Shown: one piece after another, positions 55,891-64,000 of the stretch
How positions within the stretch are numbered: position 1 is the first letter of the stretch
Layout of the letters: every line of letters starts with the position of its first letter
Source of the DNA: Sophora flavescens
Lineage: Eukaryota; Streptophyta; Magnoliopsida; Fabales; Fabaceae
DNA: 64,000 nucleotides
Direction of reading: 5' to 3'
NCBI GenBank assembly: GCA_030762895.1
Contig: CM061070.1
Span: forward strand, 35,181,652-35,245,651
Program-made: the position numbers and the translations under genes
The notes under the pieces: generated by a model
What the model was told of the DNA's origin: nothing
Databases searched by the model: none
What the model saw: the letters and a program-made list of their open reading frames with translations, nothing else

Positions 55891-56253
55891 CATGTGCATA
55901 AACTGAATACTAGAGGCAACATCTTGCGTACTAGTATTCTCTTTCACATGTGCTTACTTTTCACTCATTGAAAAATCAAAAACCAAAACAAAACCTCGGT
56001 CACTTATCCAAGTAACCGGAACGTTTCTAAATCATTTAGGAGAAAATCTTTTCCTTTACAAAGTCTTTTATAAAGCATTTGGAAATTTGTTTGCTTTCGA
56101 AATCCATGATGGAATAAAGTCAAATATTTTCAAAGGGGTTTTTCCTTTATAAAACACATAGTTCGAAAAAGGTTTTCTCTAGTACAAACTTTGGATTATA
56201 AAAAGGTCATTTCTATTGACTTAAAAACACTTCAACGTTTCTTTTCAAAACTA

Positions 56254-56258
56254 GAATC
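56254..56258. repeat. Target-site duplication GAATC (left of element G)
   Basis: Identical to 63569-63573. Confidence 0.95.
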
Positions 56259-57658
56259 TGTTGGTGACTCCGGCAAGTGTACCGGGTCGTCGCAAGTAAT
56301 AAAACACGGTAAGAGTCTACCGAGGTCGAACACAAGGATTGGGCTACCAATTCGACTAATTTCGCGAGAAATCCGATAAGTTGGTTAAGTAGAGAAAGTG
56401 GTTGGAGAGAAACTAGGATCACAATTCAAATTAACAAATCAAATCAAATCAAATAAGATATGGTGATGAAATCTGGAATTAAAAGCATCTAAGGTTTAGA
56501 ATCCACCTACCCAATCATGCAAAGTACCCAAGTGATAATGATCTCCTCCCTAGGTTCAATTTTAATGTCAACGGGACCCCTAAATTCTCCTATATCCACT
56601 GTCGTACTCAATAGGACATATTCGATGATTTGAGTTAATTACTTACTAGGTCTCTTAACCCTAATCTCGAATTCTATTAATTCTTGTTCCCTAAGAGTTG
56701 CATCGATCTCCTATTCACTCTCGTGCAACACTCGATCGATGTTCCCAATTCAAGTTCTAAAACGCAAATCGCCTCTCGGCCTCAAACACGTTTAACTAGT
56801 TGATCACGCAAGCATATAACCAACACAATGAAATCAGAATTGGAAAACAATAATTGAATTAAAAGAGAGAGAGAGAGTTACATCACATGAATACTATGCC
56901 GCCATAGGTGGCTTCATCGATCCCTTAGACAAGGGGATTAGTTCCGCATGTCCGTAACAACGACGCACGTACAATCGGAAATCATCCTAAGACTAAGAAT
57001 TAAGAGAAGAAAAGGGGAGACGCAGCTCCAGAATAAGGATTCTAAAAGATCTCTGAAAAGTTCTGATGCCAAAAGTCCTCCAATTCTGTTCTGCAATGCC
57101 TTATTTATAGGGAGGCCACGCGTCACGGCCGTGATAGTCATCACGGCCTGGCCGTGACGGCTTCTGTTTCTGGCGCTTCTGTGGGATTCAAACCCTCGCG
57201 ACGCGAAGTATCTCTCGCGACGCTAGCCTTCTTTTCACGGTCCGTGATGTGAATCACGGCTAGGCCGTGATGGTCTCTGACTTGTGTGGATTTTGGGTCA
57301 CGGTCGTGATACACATCACGGCTAGGCCGTGATGGTCTCTGACTTCCAAGTCTTCATTATTCGCGAGGCGAGAATCCTGTTCGCGGGGCGAGACCTCCAA
57401 AAGTGCTTTTTCCCATTGCTTCTTGACTTCCTTGATTCTCAGAGCTTCATTTATTTAACCTGAAACAACAAAAGCAACCACAAGCGTAATTCTATTCAAA
57501 ATAACCTAAAAACTACACAAAATACACCAAATGAGTCAAAGACTAACTTTGGAACGAAACAAGGCGAATTTGGGCGAAAACGAGAGTGAACTCGAATAAA
57601 TTGACACATAAACCCTAGTTCATCTAGTCATAAAACTAGATAAGCCAGAGGCTTATCA
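56259..57658 (-). repeat. Element G 3' LTR (left)
   Basis: TGTTGGTGACTCC...GAGGCTTATCA. It has the palindrome array at 57119-57335 and an AG microsatellite at about 56864-56877. Confidence 0.95.
57101..57335 (-). promoter_or_regulatory. Palindrome array and TATA box, element G 3' LTR
   Basis: On the minus strand CTATAAATAA at 57101-57110 lies just downstream of TCACGGCCGTGA (57123-57134), TCACGGCCTGGCCGTGA (57141-57157), TCGCGACGCGA (57196-57206), TCACGGTCCGTGA (57235-57247), TCACGGCTAGGCCGTGA (57254-57270) and a further pair at 57298-57332. Confidence 0.75.
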
Positions 57659-57676
57659 AACACCCCAAACTTAAAC

Positions 57677-57696
57677 CTTGCTTGTCCCCAAGCAAG
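57677..57696 (-). ncRNA. Stem-loop with GGGA loop (element G copy)
   Basis: CTTGCTTG/CAAGCAAG is an 8-bp perfect stem around TCCC, which is GGGA on the sense strand. It lies 18 bp inside the 3' LTR edge, after ACCCCAAACTTAAA. Element F has the same flank and loop with a different stem. Confidence 0.55.
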
Positions 57697-59091
57697 CTAA
57701 AACTCAAAAATGACTCAAGACTTGGCAAACCTGAAAGATCTAATCAATTTCGCACAAATTTCATGCAACTTTACAAAACAGTTTTTCTTCTTTGATTCCC
57801 CCCCTTTTTTTTTCATCAATGTAATCCCCACATTCATCTACTTTAAACAATTGAGAAGTTATCATTCATGCCATCATTACTCTAAGTTGAAGCTCAAAGA
57901 TACACACAAAGGAAGATCACCTATTTCAAACAATTGCTTTCCTCACAAGGGCATTTAGTATTTCACTCATTCGCTCAAGTTTGTCTAGGCTATCAACTTT
58001 TCACTCACTTTCACATTCTAAGAGCACTTCCCATGAATTTGATTTTCATCTCAAACATAGTTCCCACGAAAACATGTATGCAACATCAGAAGGTCTTTTA
58101 AAGATTGTAATGAGGCCTGGCTCAAGGTAAGATATTCAAAGGATAGAGGCTAAGTCCCTAGGATCAATGAGAGCATGAAACTAGTATCACAACAATTGAA
58201 TTCACTCTCATATTATTCTCTTCCTTGCATTTGGTGGCTACACACCTCTTCCTTTTTATATTAATTTTCTTTGCCCTTTTTGGCACATATTCAATGCTTT
58301 TCATCACCCTTTTTTTTTCTTTTCTTTTTCTTTTTTTTTTCTTTTCTCAAGCCTTCGGCCCTTACTTCCATTTTTCTTTTTCTCAACTATGATTCATGAA
58401 CTTGTAGCCACCCCAAACTTAGTTCCACAACAACACTCACAAAGCTAAAATTCCATACTCTCCTAAATCCTAGGATACGGGAAAATCATGGTTTTTCTGA
58501 GTTAATGGCTTGTAATGTAAGGTCATCAAGAACAATAGACTTCAAGGCTCAATGTGGCTAACTAGGGATCATTCATCAAGGTTGGTTCAATTTATGGCCA
58601 AGTAGTTAATTCAAAGAAAATTGCCTAAATCATTTGATGCAACACATAATCATGCAAACCATAAAGAGATTCAAGCAAATCCGGGAAAGTGCAACTTAAA
58701 AGTGATTCACACAATCAAAAACAGAGTTGGAGGCTCAAATCCTCACCTGGACATTTTGCAAATTGTTTGACCGAGATACAATTCCTAGTGTGTGCACCCC
58801 CTCACCCCAAACTTATCATAAATCAAGCAATCATAATAAATCTCAAGGTTCAATTTTCAATTTTTAAGTGGGGATCAACTTTTCTATTATTAGAACCTAG
58901 GGGGGGATCTTCAATGGTCAAATTAATTCATGCAATCAATCTATGCTCAATTTAATTAAAATCCAACAAGCTTGCCGACACGACATTCATACAACAACTC
59001 TTGATCTTCTCAAATTATTCAAGAGTGACAAACAAAAACAAAACAAAAAACAAAAACAAAACAAAAGTTAGGAGAAGAGAGGGATACCTAG
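57697..59091. other. Non-coding interior of element G
   Basis: No pol or other gene is seen. It has a T-rich tract at 58300-58345 (purine tract on the sense strand) and an A-rich tract at 59030-59066. Confidence 0.65.
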
Positions 59092-59109
59092 CTTGGGTTG
59101 CCTCCCAAG
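59092..59109 (-). ncRNA. Conserved CTTGGG..CCCAAG hairpin (element G copy)
   Basis: Identical to 27432-27449, followed in both by AGCGCTT. It lies about 190 bp after the protease stop on the sense strand. Confidence 0.55.
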
Positions 59110-59297
59110 TAGCGCTTGTTTAACGTCCCGAGCCTGACTCAAGTCGCCCCTAAGGGTTAATCCGGAGGAAGATCCTGCTTGCCATGCCATTCCTTGGCCC
59201 GTTCTTTGTAGGTTTGTACCCTTTTATATGCTCGCATGCGGTTCCCGGACAGCTCATTTAAGTTCAGGACCCTTCTATAATCAGCACGAACTCTCCA

Positions 59298-60758
59298 CTA
59301 CGTGGTGGTCTTTTTTGGGATCAACTTATTGTTTCCATTGACCACCACGGTTGTGCCACCTTTCGACTTCGGTGCTTTATTCTCCTTTTTCATACCCTTG
59401 TTGTTGAGCTTTTCCCTTGCACATTCATCCTCTGGGAGACTCGATATGGCTTCCATATCTTTTAACCATTCAAGATAGACCTCATCCCCCGAAGGGTCTT
59501 TTATCTCACCCTCATCATCATGGGATTTTACCAACACTTGAGCACGTGAAGAACCATGGGCTTCTCTAGTTGCCTTTTCCTTGACAGTTGGATCCACCAT
59601 ATCCACTCGATACACTTCCGTCCTCTCTGCAGGGTGCTTCATTGTTTCAAAAAGATTGAAGACTACCTCATCATCTTGCACCCTTAGAGTGAGTTTCCCT
59701 TGTCGCACGTCTATCAAGGCACCCCCAGTGGCCAAGAAGGGCCTACCCAATATGAGAGGAACCTCGGCGTCTTCATCCATATCAAGCACTACAAAGTCCG
59801 CCGGAAATATGAGCTTGTCCACTTTTACTAACAAGTCTTCGACCACCCCATAAGGATATTTTATAGAGCGATCGGCTAGTTGGAGCGACATCCGTGTATC
59901 CTTGAATTCTTTGATCCCCAACCTCTTCATCATAGAGAGGGGCATCAAGTTGATGCTTGCCCCTAGATCACACAATGCCTTCCCTACAGTCATCCCCCCA
60001 ATGGTGCATGGTATCGAAAAAGAACCGGGATCCTTCAACTTTGGAGGTAGTTTTCTCTGAAGAATGGCACTACACTCCTCGGTCAAAGCAACCGTTTCCT
60101 CATCCACTATCCTCCGCTTCTTGGTGAGAAGCTCCTTCATAAACCGGGCATATGATGGCATCTGTTCCAAGGCTTCCGCAAATGGAATGTTAATCTGAAG
60201 CTTGCGGAAGACATCAAGGAATCTGTTGAACTGCTTATCCTGTTGAGGCTTCTTCAATCTTTCAGGATACGGAACCTTCATGTAGGGCGGGAGGTCTTGG
60301 GGTTCAACCCACTTCTTCCTTCGGAACTCTTCATCCACAAGTTTCAGCCTTCCCCCTTGCTCCGGTGCCTTGTCACTTGCCAACCCTTCTTTCTCTGGTT
60401 GCTCTTCCTCAACGGGTAGTTGTTCCGGGCCCGTGTCATCCTGAGAACTAGTGGTACCCCTGCTAGGTTCCAACACCCTTCCGCTTCTAGTTGTGATGGC
60501 ATTGCATTGGTTCTTCGGGTTGTTCTCGGTGTCACCTGGGAGAGTGCCTGGGGGACGCTCATTAAGTTGCCTTGCGAGCTGAGCAACCTGCGTCTCTAGA
60601 TTGTGAATTGTCGACCCTGTATGAGTTGCCAACTTGTCAACTGACGCATTCACTTTCTCTAAAGTTTTGCCTGTAAAGGTTGACAACTTCTCAACTGTCG
60701 CGGTCATCTTCTCAAAGGCCAGCTCCCACGGTTGTCTTCCACCATCTGATATTTGCAA
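59298..60758 (-). CDS. Element G: gag C-terminus fused to aspartic protease (486 codons)
   Basis: This is the longest open frame in the window. Its N-terminal part repeats heptad-like helices (KLSTFTGKTLEKVNASVDKL, HNLETQVAQLARQLNERPPG). A Pro-rich and acidic linker follows, then LPPKLKDPGSFSIPCTIGG, the active site LCDLGASINLMP near 59955-59970 and VPLILGRPFLATGGALIDV. The tail is basic. The first ATG at 60758 is probably not the native start, because the gag frame at 60704-61384 should continue into it by one frame break. The protease would cut Gag; there is no pol behind it. Confidence 0.88.
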   Translation of the reverse strand: MQISDGGRQPWELAFEKMTATVEKLSTFTGKTLEKVNASVDKLATHTGSTIHNLETQVAQLARQLNERPPGTLPGDTENNPKNQCNAITTRSGRVLEPSRGTTSSQDDTGPEQLPVEEEQPEKEGLASDKAPEQGGRLKLVDEEFRRKKWVEPQDLPPYMKVPYPERLKKPQQDKQFNRFLDVFRKLQINIPFAEALEQMPSYARFMKELLTKKRRIVDEETVALTEECSAILQRKLPPKLKDPGSFSIPCTIGGMTVGKALCDLGASINLMPLSMMKRLGIKEFKDTRMSLQLADRSIKYPYGVVEDLLVKVDKLIFPADFVVLDMDEDAEVPLILGRPFLATGGALIDVRQGKLTLRVQDDEVVFNLFETMKHPAERTEVYRVDMVDPTVKEKATREAHGSSRAQVLVKSHDDEGEIKDPSGDEVYLEWLKDMEAISSLPEDECAREKLNNKGMKKENKAPKSKGGTTVVVNGNNKLIPKKTTT

Positions 60759-61986
60759 CTGATTAGGCCCCGGAAGAGCTCTTGAGTATTATTGCGCTGC
60801 TGAATTCCAATGTTCGGTCTCAGACCCTGTTGAGGTTGTTGCCAATTCTGTTGAGGATGTTGTTGACCGGCTAGACCACCATTAACATCACTCCAAGCAA
60901 ATCCCGGATGGTCTCTTCTCATGTAGCCCCTATTCTGATTCTGATTGTTCCTCTGATAGTTGTTCTGGGGCACAGTGTCATAGAAGTTGTGGCATGAGTC
61001 CACATGTTCCTGAGAGAAATTTAGCGGGCAAATCTGAGTGTCATGATCTCCATTACAATTTGCACAACTCGGAGGCATTCCCTCGTGTATCGCATTAACC
61101 CTCTTGTTCCCAGACAATGCCTCATTCTGCATCTTCAAAAGTCTGTTTTGCTCTAAAATGGCTTCCATTGTCCCAGAACTGATTCCACTTGAGGTCTCCC
61201 TACCACGGTTGTAATCATTATATGACATCTTCTCTAACAATGTCCATCCATCCTCCGCTGATAAATAAGAGAAAGAACCACCAGCTGCGGCATCACAGTT
61301 CATCTGATAGCGTCCCCTTAACCCATTAAAGAAATGCTGAACTTTGGAAACCGGGTCAAAGAACGCTGAGGGACATCTTCTCAATAACCCATTGTACCTC
61401 TCCCACGCTTCATTGTAAGTTTCATCCTCCGTCTGCCTGAATGATGTGACGGCTATTCTTGCTTGTGCCGCCTTCTCGAGGAGGAAAATATTTGGTTAGG
61501 AACTTCGTGCCATCCGCTCCCAAGTTCGATCTTTGTTCCTATCCAAATCACAACCCAATCGCGAGCGACATCCCTAAGAGAAAGAGGGAAAAGCCGCAAG
61601 CGAAACTCATCCTGAGAGACTCCCCTGGTCTTCTGCAAGTCACAAGCTTCAAGGAAGCGAGTGATGTGTCTATGAGGGTCCTGTTTGCCACTCCCATCAA
61701 ACTGATTCTCCCGGATCTGGAATGTGACACATGCTTCAACTCTGAAGGAGTCTGTGTTCAGGTTGCCCCTCACAATAGAAGAGTCACAATCTCCCAAGCT
61801 TGGTAGATCGTACTCGAAGAGAGGCTTGTAACGAGGAGGAGGAGGAGGAGGGTTTTCTTCAGCCATGCCCTCTATTTTAATTCCTTCAATTCTTTTCCGT
61901 TCCCTAGCTTCTTTCCTTAATTGCCTCTCGGTCCTGGTGATCTCGGAATCAAATAGCAATTCCTCTTGTATAAGGGTACCTCGCAT
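60704..61986 (-). pseudogene. gag: Element G: gag
   Basis: The frame starts MRGTLIQEELLFDSEI at 61986, with PPPPPPRYKPLFEYDLPSL, FLEACDLQKTRGVSQDEFRLRLFP and a break near 61470. The second frame has VQHFFNGLRGRYQMNCDAAAGG, a Cys/His motif CANCNGDHDTQICP at about 61065 and a Gln/Asn-rich stretch, and breaks near 60710. Both breaks look like single-base changes. Gag would assemble particles around the element RNA. Confidence 0.9.
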
Positions 61987-62123
61987 ACAAAAAACAGGCA
62001 AAGGCCAAGTGGAATCAAAGAAGCAGAGAAAAATAATAGCAATTAAATAAAAGAAAATAAAACTAAAAGTCAGCTTAACCAAACAGTCGAATTTCCTAAA
62101 AATTAGGAAAATTGGTGTGCCAA

Positions 62124-62141
62124 TCCCCGGCAACGGCGCCA
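62124..62141 (-). promoter_or_regulatory. Primer-binding site of element G, tRNA-Asp
   Basis: Minus-strand TGGCGCCGTTGCCGGGGA, six bases from the LTR, as in element F. Confidence 0.95.
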
Positions 62142-62147
62142 AAAACT

Positions 62148-63568
62148 TGTTGGTGACTCCGGCAAGTGTACCGGGCCGTCGCAAGTAATAAAACACGGTA
62201 AGAGTCTACCGAGGTCAAACACAAGGATTGGGCTACCAATTCGACTAATTTCGCGAGAAATCCGATAAGTTGGTTAAGTAGAGAAAGTGGTTGGAGAGAA
62301 ACTAGGATCACAATTCAAATTAACAAATCAAATCAAATCAAATAAGATATGGTGATGAAATCTGGAATTAAAAGCATCTAAGGTTTCGAATCCACCTACC
62401 CAATCATGCAAAGTACCCAAGTGATAATGATCTCCTCCCTAGGTTCAATTTTAATGTCAACGGGACCCCTAAATTCTCCTATATCCACTGTCGTGCTCAA
62501 TAGGACATATTCGATGATTTGAGTTAATTACTTACTAGGTCTCTTAACCCTAATCTCGAATTCTATTAATTCTTGTTCCCTAAGAGTTGCATCGATCTCC
62601 TATTCACTCTCGTGCAACACTCGATCGATGTTCCCAATTCAAGTTCTAAAACGCGAATCGCCTCTCGGCCTCAAACACGTTTAACTAGTTGATCACGCAA
62701 GCATATAACCAACACAATGAAATCAGAATTGGAAAACAATAATTGAATTAAAAGAGAGAGAGAGTTACATCACATGAATACTATGCCGCCATAGGTGGCT
62801 TCATCGATCCCTTAGACAAGGGGATTAGTTCCGCATGTCCGTAACAACGACGCACGTACAATCGGAAATCATCCTAAGACTAAGAATTAAGAGAAGAAAA
62901 GGGGAGACGCAGCTCCAGAATAAGGATTCTAAAAGATCTCTGAAAAGTTCTGATGCCAAAAGTCCTCCAATTCTGTTCTGCAGTGCCTTATTTATAGGGA
63001 GGCCACGCGTCACGGCCGTGATAGTCATCACGGCCTGGCCGTGATAGTCATCACGGCCTGGCCGTGATGGCTTCTGTTTTTGGCGCTTCTGTGGGATTCA
63101 AACCCTCGCGACGCGAAGTATGTCTCGCGACGCGAGCCTTCTTTTCACGGCCCGTGATGTGAATCACGGCTAGGCCGTGATGGTCTCTGACTTGTGTGGA
63201 TTTTGGGTCATGGCCGTGATACACATCACGGTTAGGCCGTGATGGTCTCTGACTACCAAGTCTTCATTATTCGCGAGGCGAGAATCCTGTTCGCGGGGCG
63301 AGACCTCCAAAAGTGCTTTTTCCCTTTGCTTCTTGACTTCCTTGATTCTCAGAGCTTCATTTATTTAACCTGAAACAACAAAAGCAACCACAAGCGTAAT
63401 TCTATTCAAAATAACCTAAAAACTACACAAAATACACCAAACGAGTCAAAGACTAACTTTGGAACGAAACAAGGCGAATTTGGGCGAAAACGAGAGTGAA
63501 CTCGAATAAATTGACACATAAACCCTAGTTCATCTAGTCATAAAACTAGATAAGCCAGAGGCTTATCA
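62148..63568 (-). repeat. Element G 5' LTR (right)
   Basis: Same ends as the left LTR. It is 21 bp longer: one additional 23-bp palindrome unit at 63019-63064 and one AG step fewer. Confidence 0.95.
62990..63245 (-). promoter_or_regulatory. Palindrome array and TATA box, element G 5' LTR
   Basis: The array starts at 63008 with TCACGGCCGTGA and then has TCACGGCCTGGCCGTGA twice, a 23-bp unit repeated. The TATA box CTATAAATAA is at about 62988-62997 on the minus strand. Confidence 0.75.
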
Positions 63569-63573
63569 GAATC
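63569..63573. repeat. Target-site duplication GAATC (right of element G)
   Basis: Identical to 56254-56258. Confidence 0.95.
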
Positions 63574-64000
63574 TCATTCTCTTGAAGTAAGCTTTTTAAA
63601 CAAGGAACTTTTATAAATGAAACCAATACTTTCAAAGTTCTATTCAAGGCTCATTAAGGCTTTTAATCCTTATAATCATTGTGCACAGACTCAAGTCCGG
63701 CTTCTCAAACTTCAATCAACAGTAATATATTCTCAACAATAATATCACAGTTAACGATAGTTAATCACATATATACAACTCACAATACTTTAAGGCAAGT
63801 AATAATCAACTTCAAGTAATAATCACAATAGTTCAAGTAAGCAAGTCGTTCAAGTATTTGCTCCATATCATAATAATATTCAAATCACTCAAGTAAACAC
63901 ATACACATGCATATAGTCATTGAAATCCCTAGGCAATCCCATCTTACCTTCTTTGAAGGTAAGGAGATTAGATGTTCGAAGAGGTATACCATGAACGTCC
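63574..64000 (-). mobile_element. Long LTR, continuation beyond element G
   Basis: AT-rich, no gene seen; continues the LTR broken at 56258 and leaves the window. Confidence 0.7.

Larger units (their letters stand above)
54653..56258 (-). mobile_element. Long LTR, 3' segment, interrupted by element G
   Basis: The plus strand starts TGTAACACCC with a run of about 13 C. The part at 55650-55890 matches the hairpin series of the LTR at 5280-5490. The LTR resumes at 63574 and runs off the window. Confidence 0.8.
56259..63568 (-). mobile_element. Element G: young gag-protease-only LTR retrotransposon
   Basis: The element is 7.31 kb with perfect GAATC flanks. LTRs are 56259-57658 (1400 bp) and 62148-63568 (1421 bp); I count roughly 18 single-base differences by eye. 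The coding strand is minus: tRNA-Asp primer site, gag, protease, then 1.6 kb without any pol. It is the youngest insertion seen in the window. Confidence 0.95.

Noticed and set aside
56938..57157. Pair of frames repeated at 62825-63044
   Set aside because: LTR sequence of element G open on both strands by chance; no protein features.
59581..59853. 90-codon plus-strand frame
   Set aside because: Shadow of the gag-protease frame of element G on the minus strand.

Overview
This is a repeat-packed stretch of a plant nuclear genome with no recognisable intact host gene. Nearly every base belongs to long terminal repeat (LTR) retrotransposons or CACTA DNA transposons nested in one another. The primer-binding sites match plant tRNA-iMet and tRNA-Asp, and the families are plant ones: Tekay/Del-type chromoviruses, a SIRE-like Ty1/copia element, Athila-like gag-protease elements and TNP2-type CACTA. 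The SIRE-like element with an extra ORF after pol and ATAATCGATTAT repeats reminds me of legumes, but I cannot name a species.

Layout. 1-1208 is the tail of a long LTR. 1209-4146 is a broken chromovirus gag-pol (A). 4147-8265 is a long minus-strand LTR without matching flanks, joining A to the env-like end of a minus-strand SIRE-like copia element (8266-about 18800). Inside that env-like ORF sits a 3.9-kb solo LTR (8458-12338, target duplication ATAAT). 18800-19534 plus 35679-36382 is a split minus-strand LTR into which chromovirus B (19535-35673, target duplication CCTTA) inserted. B in turn received a gag-protease-only element F (24208-31310, GCAGG/GCAAG). 36615-45031 is chromovirus D with very long LTRs. 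45032-52305 is CACTA material: a TNP2 transposase relic, a captured ribosomal-protein S11 exon and a nested 1.25-kb CACTA. 52306-52880 is a diverged tandem repeat, then a copia LTR (52888-53728) and the chromodomain end plus 3' LTR of chromovirus E (53730-54652). E is interrupted by another long LTR (54653-64000+), which contains the young gag-protease-only element G (56259-63568, GAATC).

How the parts work together. All protein genes are remnants of transposition machinery, and all gag-pol copies carry stops, frameshifts or deletions. F and G keep LTRs, a tRNA-Asp primer site, gag and protease but have no reverse transcriptase or integrase, so they would have needed a partner element.

The most interesting signals are non-coding. 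(1) Short palindromes, often in arrays with a CACG..CGTG core, lie just upstream of the predicted TATA box in LTRs of unrelated families; one two-palindrome cassette is shared by different families, and copy number differs between the two LTRs of B, F and G. (2) A stem-loop with a GGGA (GNRA-type) loop occurs in F and G with a different but still complementary stem. (3) Long chromovirus LTRs carry serial hairpins and a small ORF between TATA box and gag. Coordinates of TG...CA ends and target duplications were read by eye from the numbered sequence; family names come from recognised protein motifs; functional statements on the non-coding signals are inference.
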